From Candidatus Bathyarchaeota archaeon (GTDB lineage Archaea > Thermoproteota > Bathyarchaeia > Bathyarchaeales > Bathycorpusculaceae), in NCBI GenBank assembly GCA_030627225.1, contig DAOUSM010000004.1, positions 1 to 15,857 of the forward strand: 15,857 nt of DNA, read 5' to 3'. How positions within the stretch are numbered: the stretch's first letter is position 1; each line of letters opens with the position of its first letter. This document shows positions 12,744 to 15,857 of this stretch, one piece after another. The notes below the pieces were generated by a model, which was not told the origin of the DNA, did no database searches, and was given only the letters and a program-made list of their open reading frames with translations. Both the position numbers and the translations under genes were made by a program.

Positions 12744-14663
12744 GTGGCGCCAAGCTCTGAAAGAGAAAAAATAGAGATAAGTCAATACATCCTAGAACAC
12801 GTTCCAAAACAAGCTCAAGTGACAAGAATAGAATATGAAGGCCCAATGCTCGCAGTGTACGCCAAAAAACCAGAAATTCTGGTTGAACAAAGCAGCGTGA
12901 TCGCAGACATAGTCAACATAATAAGAAAGAGGATAGTTGTGCGTTCAGACCCTTCGGTGAGGCTGCCGGAGAAGGAAGCCGAAAGAATAGCCAGAGAAAT
13001 AATAGCACCCGAAGCTGAAGTTACGGACATAAACTTTGATCCAAGTCTCGGCGAAATAATAATTGAGGCAAAAAAGCCTGGGCTTGTTATTGGAAAAAAT
13101 GGAGCAATTCTGCAGGAGATCATAGGACAAACCAAATGGCGCCCTCATGTTCTGAGAAGCCCTCCACTACGTTCTAAGATCATAGCTCACATGAGGCATT
13201 ACCTTCATTCAGAAAGCAAGGAAAGAGAGAGAATACTTCGCACAGTAGGCGAGAGAATTTTCAGACACAAAACCTATGAAGTTGGAGACCTAAGAATCAC
13301 AACACTTGGGGGAGTTCAAGAAGTCGGCAGATCAGCCTTCCTTGTTCAAACAAGAGAGAGCAGCGTATTACTGGACTGCGGCATTAATCCTGGTTCTTTA
13401 AAACCTTTTGAAGCCTTTCCGAGACTTGACATTTCAGTATTTGAAATCGACTCCTTAGATGCCGTTGTTATAAGTCATGCCCACCTTGACCATTGCGGTT
13501 TAGTGCCTTTCCTCTACAAATACGGATATGACGGTCCCGTTTATTGTTCAGCTCCAACCTCGAATTTGATGACATTACTTCAGCTTGACTATTTAGATGT
13601 GGCAAGCAAGCAGGGGATTATTCCACCTTACGATCAGAAAAATGTCCGTGAATGCGTTTTACACACGATTCCCTTGCGACACGGTGTTGTAACAGACATT
13701 GCCCCGGACATCCGCTTAACCCTACACGATGCCGGCCACATTTTAGGTTCCTCAATAATCCACCTACACATAGGTGAGGGTCTACACAACATTGTTTATA
13801 CAGGCGACTACAAATATGCGAGGACCATGCTGTTAGAAGCAGCGGCAACAGAATTTCCAAGAGTTGAGACTTTGATAACTGAAAGCACCTATGGCAGTCC
13901 AGATGACATCATGCCTTCAAGGGTTGAAGCTGAAGAAAGCCTAACAAACATCATAAATGAAACTTTAGAGCGAAAAGGCAAAGTCTTAATTCCGGTGCCA
14001 GCCGTAGGCAGGGCTCAGGAAATAATGCTCGTTATTGATGGTTACATGCGGCGTGGACTAATGAAGGAGGCACCAGTGTTTATCGAAGGTATGATTTCAG
14101 AAGCAACGGCGATTCACACGGCTTATCCAGAATATTTAGGCAGGGAAGTCCGCCACAGCATACTTCACGACGGAATAAACCCCTTCCAGTCGGACTACTT
14201 CACAATCGTTGAGCACCCAAGCGTCAGACAGGAAATAATAGATGGCAAACCATGTATTATTATGGCTACTTCTGGAATGCTTGAGGGAGGACCAGTGATA
14301 GAGTACTTTAAAAGTTTAGCTGAAGACGAAAGAAACACAATAATCTTCGTGAGCTATCAGATTGAGGGCACCTTAGGGAGGAGGGTGCAGAAGGGCTTAA
14401 CCGACGTTACAATGATAGATAGCGAGGGTAAAATGGGAGTTGTAAAAGTCAAGTTACAAGTAGAATCAATTGAAGGCTTTTCTGGGCATTCGGACAGGCG
14501 GCAAATAATCAATTATATAACTCATCTCAGACCAAAACCCGAAAGAGTTATCGTATGTCACGGTGAAAGAGCAAAAAGCTTGAGCATAGCGAATTTCATT
14601 CAGAGAAGGTGTGGAATCCAAGCAGTTGTTCCAGCGATTATGGAAACCTTTAGGCTGCTGTAG
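12744..14663 (+). CDS. fttA: aCPSF1/FttA, KH-domain beta-CASP ribonuclease, archaeal transcription termination factor
   Basis: 639 residues, the usual length. Order: N-terminal KH-like domain (about 1-70), second KH (about 70-145, with loop VIGKNG 115-120), metallo-beta-lactamase domain split around a beta-CASP domain. Zn and catalytic residues are visible: HAHLDH (245-250), H332 (AGHILGS), D355 (YTGDYK), beta-CASP motif A E380 (TESTYG), PAVGRAQE (419-426), the SGHSD site (580-584) and the last His H606 (VCHGE). The family cleaves nascent RNA behind RNA polymerase at U-rich sites to end transcription. It starts at a GTG (12744), with GAGGAAG (12729-12735) overlapping the psmB stop as ribosome site. 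Its 3' end overlaps convergent sepF by 14 bases. Confidence 0.96.
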   Translation: MAPSSEREKIEISQYILEHVPKQAQVTRIEYEGPMLAVYAKKPEILVEQSSVIADIVNIIRKRIVVRSDPSVRLPEKEAERIAREIIAPEAEVTDINFDPSLGEIIIEAKKPGLVIGKNGAILQEIIGQTKWRPHVLRSPPLRSKIIAHMRHYLHSESKERERILRTVGERIFRHKTYEVGDLRITTLGGVQEVGRSAFLVQTRESSVLLDCGINPGSLKPFEAFPRLDISVFEIDSLDAVVISHAHLDHCGLVPFLYKYGYDGPVYCSAPTSNLMTLLQLDYLDVASKQGIIPPYDQKNVRECVLHTIPLRHGVVTDIAPDIRLTLHDAGHILGSSIIHLHIGEGLHNIVYTGDYKYARTMLLEAAATEFPRVETLITESTYGSPDDIMPSRVEAEESLTNIINETLERKGKVLIPVPAVGRAQEIMLVIDGYMRRGLMKEAPVFIEGMISEATAIHTAYPEYLGREVRHSILHDGINPFQSDYFTIVEHPSVRQEIIDGKPCIIMATSGMLEGGPVIEYFKSLAEDERNTIIFVSYQIEGTLGRRVQKGLTDVTMIDSEGKMGVVKVKLQVESIEGFSGHSDRRQIINYITHLRPKPERVIVCHGERAKSLSIANFIQRRCGIQAVVPAIMETFRLL

Positions 14664-15039
14664 GTATAGGCTCATTTGACACTGGTGTTTTTTCCCGCCA
14701 AATCCTCACATTTGAAGGGCAAATAACAACTCGTTCTTCACCTAGACGGGCAATATCCCCGCCAACAGACTCAACGAACTCGCATAACTCGTTTACTGCA
14801 CGTTTAACATCTTCAATGCTTTTGTTTGCGAGAGGAGTTACCCTAAGAATCAAAATGTTTCCTGAGCTTACCTCACCTTTAACAGTGTCTAAGTCCGATA
14901 AATCGCGGAGAGGCATGGCCTTCAAATAGGTTTTACCATAAACACCCTTGGTTTCAACCTTTACTTTTTTCTTCTTTTCGGTTTTCTTGGATTTACGAAA
15001 TATGCCACTTAAATTTGGCAAACTTCTCCTCTCTAACAC
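14650..15039 (-). CDS. sepF: SepF-like cell division protein
   Basis: 129 residues. Archaeal SepF anchors FtsZ to the membrane at the division site. The N-terminal part holds a short possibly amphipathic segment (LPNLSGIFRK) and a Lys/Glu-rich linker (15-32). The SepF (DUF552) core runs from about 35 to 115: TYLKAMPLRDLSDLDTVKGE, then SGNILILRVTPL and SIEDVKRAVNELCEFVESVG, then GDIARLGEERVVICPSNVRI. The upstream start is a GTG (15039). A TTG at 15021 (residue 7) has a strong GAGAGGAG four bases before it and may be the true start. It is convergent with fttA: the last codons of the two genes overlap by 14 bases. FtsZ is not in the window. Confidence 0.9.
   Translation of the reverse strand: MLERRSLPNLSGIFRKSKKTEKKKKVKVETKGVYGKTYLKAMPLRDLSDLDTVKGEVSSGNILILRVTPLANKSIEDVKRAVNELCEFVESVGGDIARLGEERVVICPSNVRIWREKTPVSNEPIPTAA
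14688..14693 (+). terminator. U-run likely ending the psmB-fttA transcript
   Basis: Six consecutive T on the plus strand, 25-30 bases past the fttA stop and within the antisense of sepF codons. Archaeal polymerase terminates on such U-runs with FttA's help, so this is the most likely 3' end; it is inferred from position and composition. Confidence 0.4.
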
Positions 15040-15050
15040 TTTATTTACCC

Positions 15051-15062
15051 TTTTAAGAGTTT
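15051..15062 (-). promoter_or_regulatory. TATA-like box for sepF
   Basis: The minus strand reads ACTCTTAAAAGG here. A start of transcription about 25 bases downstream would fall near 15030, between the two candidate start codons (GTG 15039, TTG 15021). Confidence 0.35.
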
Positions 15063-15086
15063 AAGCGTTTCTTTTATTACGCCTCT

Positions 15087-15143
15087 GAATTTGCAATACA
15101 GATTAGCTATTAAAGTGTTTTATGAATTTTGAATGTAGATTAG
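15087..15143. repeat. Imperfect 20-bp direct repeat in the sepF/PUA spacer
   Basis: 15087-15106 and 15124-15143 agree at 16 of 20 positions (GAATTT...AAT..AGATTAG), 37 bases apart. The spacer 15063-15247 is otherwise AT-rich with no recognisable gene; it also holds GCGTTTC (15065-15071) and its complement GAAACGC (15142-15148). Confidence 0.3.
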
Positions 15144-15247
15144 AAACGCATTTTTGGTTTTAAAGACTTTGTCTTTCTTAATTTTTGTTTAAAATTAATA
15201 TGCCCTACGCAAGGCAAGAATCATTTCTTCTGATGCGTTTACTCTTC

Positions 15248-15757
15248 CTAAGGTTTGGTAGACAGCTCCTTTACAAAATTCCATATTTTGTCACCGACGA
15301 AATGGATATTTTTGACGACGACGCCCTGTTTAGCTTCTTTTGCAGCATCCACATCATAAACAACTTCGCCTATTGCAATTGGTTTGCCGTGCTTTTCATC
15401 CACAACAGAAACAAAATCACCTTTTCTAAATTCTCCTATAAAACGAATGATTCCGGGAGCCATGATGTTTGCACCATTACATACGTGTGGGACAGCACCC
15501 ATGTCAACAACAACCTTAGGTGTCGAAGCTAAAAGTTCGTTAAAAATTAATGTTGGAACAATTTTTTCTTCAACTTTAACGAGTAACGGTCTACCGTTTA
15601 TAAGAAAGATTTCAGCAAAATCCGTCTCAACCAATTCAACATGGACTTTAACATCGAGAATACGCTCCAAATCGACTTTGAGCTTCTCTGAAACCTTCCT
15701 TAAAAGAGACTTTGCCTCCTTAGTTTTTAGAAAATGTCTCCTGTATTTTTCAGGCAT
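15248..15757 (-). CDS. PUA-domain RNA-binding protein, Tma20/MCT-1-like
   Basis: 169 residues in two parts: an N-terminal pre-PUA domain (about 1-75; MPEKYRRHFLKTKEAKSLL...) and a PUA domain (about 79-155; KVVVDMGAVPHVCNGANIMA, then PGIIRF, GDFVSVVDE and GKPIAIGEV). This is the architecture of the archaeal predicted ribosome-associated proteins related to yeast Tma20 and human MCT-1, which bind the small ribosomal subunit and act in initiation or recycling. Its exact archaeal role is not established. The ATG at 15757 is preceded by GAGAGGGA about 5 bases away. It is divergent from the gene starting at 15835 with 77 bases between them. Confidence 0.88.
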   Translation of the reverse strand: MPEKYRRHFLKTKEAKSLLRKVSEKLKVDLERILDVKVHVELVETDFAEIFLINGRPLLVKVEEKIVPTLIFNELLASTPKVVVDMGAVPHVCNGANIMAPGIIRFIGEFRKGDFVSVVDEKHGKPIAIGEVVYDVDAAKEAKQGVVVKNIHFVGDKIWNFVKELSTKP

Positions 15758-15778
15758 CGTGTCCCTCTCTTAGATAGG

Positions 15779-15811
15779 TTTAAATGGTATAAGTTTAAGT
15801 ATAAAAGGCAT
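15779..15811. promoter_or_regulatory. Compact divergent promoter region
   Basis: TTTAAATGG (about 15779-15787, plus) suits the gene at 15835, with a leader of about 26 bases. TTTTATACTT (minus, about 15799-15808) suits the PUA gene at 15757, leaving a leader of about 20-25 bases. The two TATA elements lie past each other, so the promoters overlap. Inferred from spacing. Confidence 0.45.
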
Positions 15812-15834
15812 AAAGTATAGTTCGAGGGTGCAAA

Positions 15835-15857
15835 ATGAGTGAGATGACAACTGAAAT
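15835..15857 (+). CDS. Start of a gene cut by the right window edge
   Basis: An ATG at 15835 follows GAGGGTG (15824-15830) at 4 bases, a clear ribosome site. Only MSEMTTE is visible before the edge, too little to identify. It is divergent from the PUA gene and shares its promoter region. Confidence 0.6.

Noticed and set aside
12815..13148. Minus-strand frames of 106 and 67 codons
   Set aside because: Antisense to the KH region of FttA; no independent support.
15165..15179. AAAGAC-TTT-GTCTTT mini-hairpin
   Set aside because: Too short and AT-rich to call a terminator; not directly at a gene end.
15185..15773. Plus-strand frames of 115 and 129 codons
   Set aside because: Antisense to the PUA gene, low-complexity composition, no start signals.
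1..15857. CRISPR arrays, insertion sequences with terminal repeats, rRNA genes
   Set aside because: I looked for regularly spaced repeats, transposase-like frames and rRNA signatures and saw none.

Overview
The window is archaeal. It encodes glycerol-1-phosphate dehydrogenase (archaeal ether-lipid backbone), a 20S proteasome beta subunit, the KH/beta-CASP termination nuclease aCPSF1/FttA, an archaeal long FKBP, archaeal SepF, a Tma20-type PUA protein and a tungsten-type aldehyde:ferredoxin oxidoreductase. Promoters look like TATA/BRE boxes, and start sites carry weak Shine-Dalgarno motifs or none. The gene mix fits an anaerobic, uncultivated lineage such as Bathyarchaeia, but that placement is inference; no rRNA or other lineage marker is present.

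Layout. (1) 1-2271, minus strand: a major facilitator superfamily (MFS) transporter cut by the left edge, then a large polytopic membrane protein with a YjdF/VanZ-like pattern of acidic, His and Asn residues. (2) 2272-3742: a spacer with a possible decayed helix-turn-helix reading frame, a MazG-fold protein with a substituted metal site, and an MscS-type channel. (3) 3921-5686: FKBP (+) and G1P dehydrogenase (-) meet tail to tail, sharing one CTAG that supplies both stop codons. (4) 5687-9437: an accessory, partly decayed region. It holds the last 35 codons of what looks like an archaeal tyrosine recombinase, a small zinc-ribbon protein, a possible 20-codon ORF with a strong ribosome site, a frameshifted CBS pseudogene followed by its intact paralogue, an AT-rich pair encoding a membrane-anchored TIM-barrel (glycoside-hydrolase-like) protein and a small membrane protein, and a 3' tRNA fragment on the far side of that pair. 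(5) 9438-11839, minus strand: a two-gene unit of a four-cluster ferredoxin and an AOR-family oxidoreductase, joined by an ATGA overlap. (6) 12092-14663, plus strand: proteasome beta then FttA. (7) 14650-15757, minus strand: SepF, whose 3' end overlaps that of FttA, and the PUA protein. A new plus-strand gene starts at 15835 and runs off the edge.

How they fit together: most genes are housekeeping (lipid backbone, protein folding and degradation, transcription termination, division, osmotic safety valve). The ferredoxin/AOR pair is a likely electron-transfer module oxidising an aldehyde or related substrate, with an unusual Asp in place of the first cluster cysteine. I did not find a clear new defence or mobile system. 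The best candidates for follow-up are the possible tRNA-associated island (about 7.4-9.13 kb), the Asp-substituted AOR with its dedicated polyferredoxin, and the MazG-fold protein with Gln/Asp substitutions.
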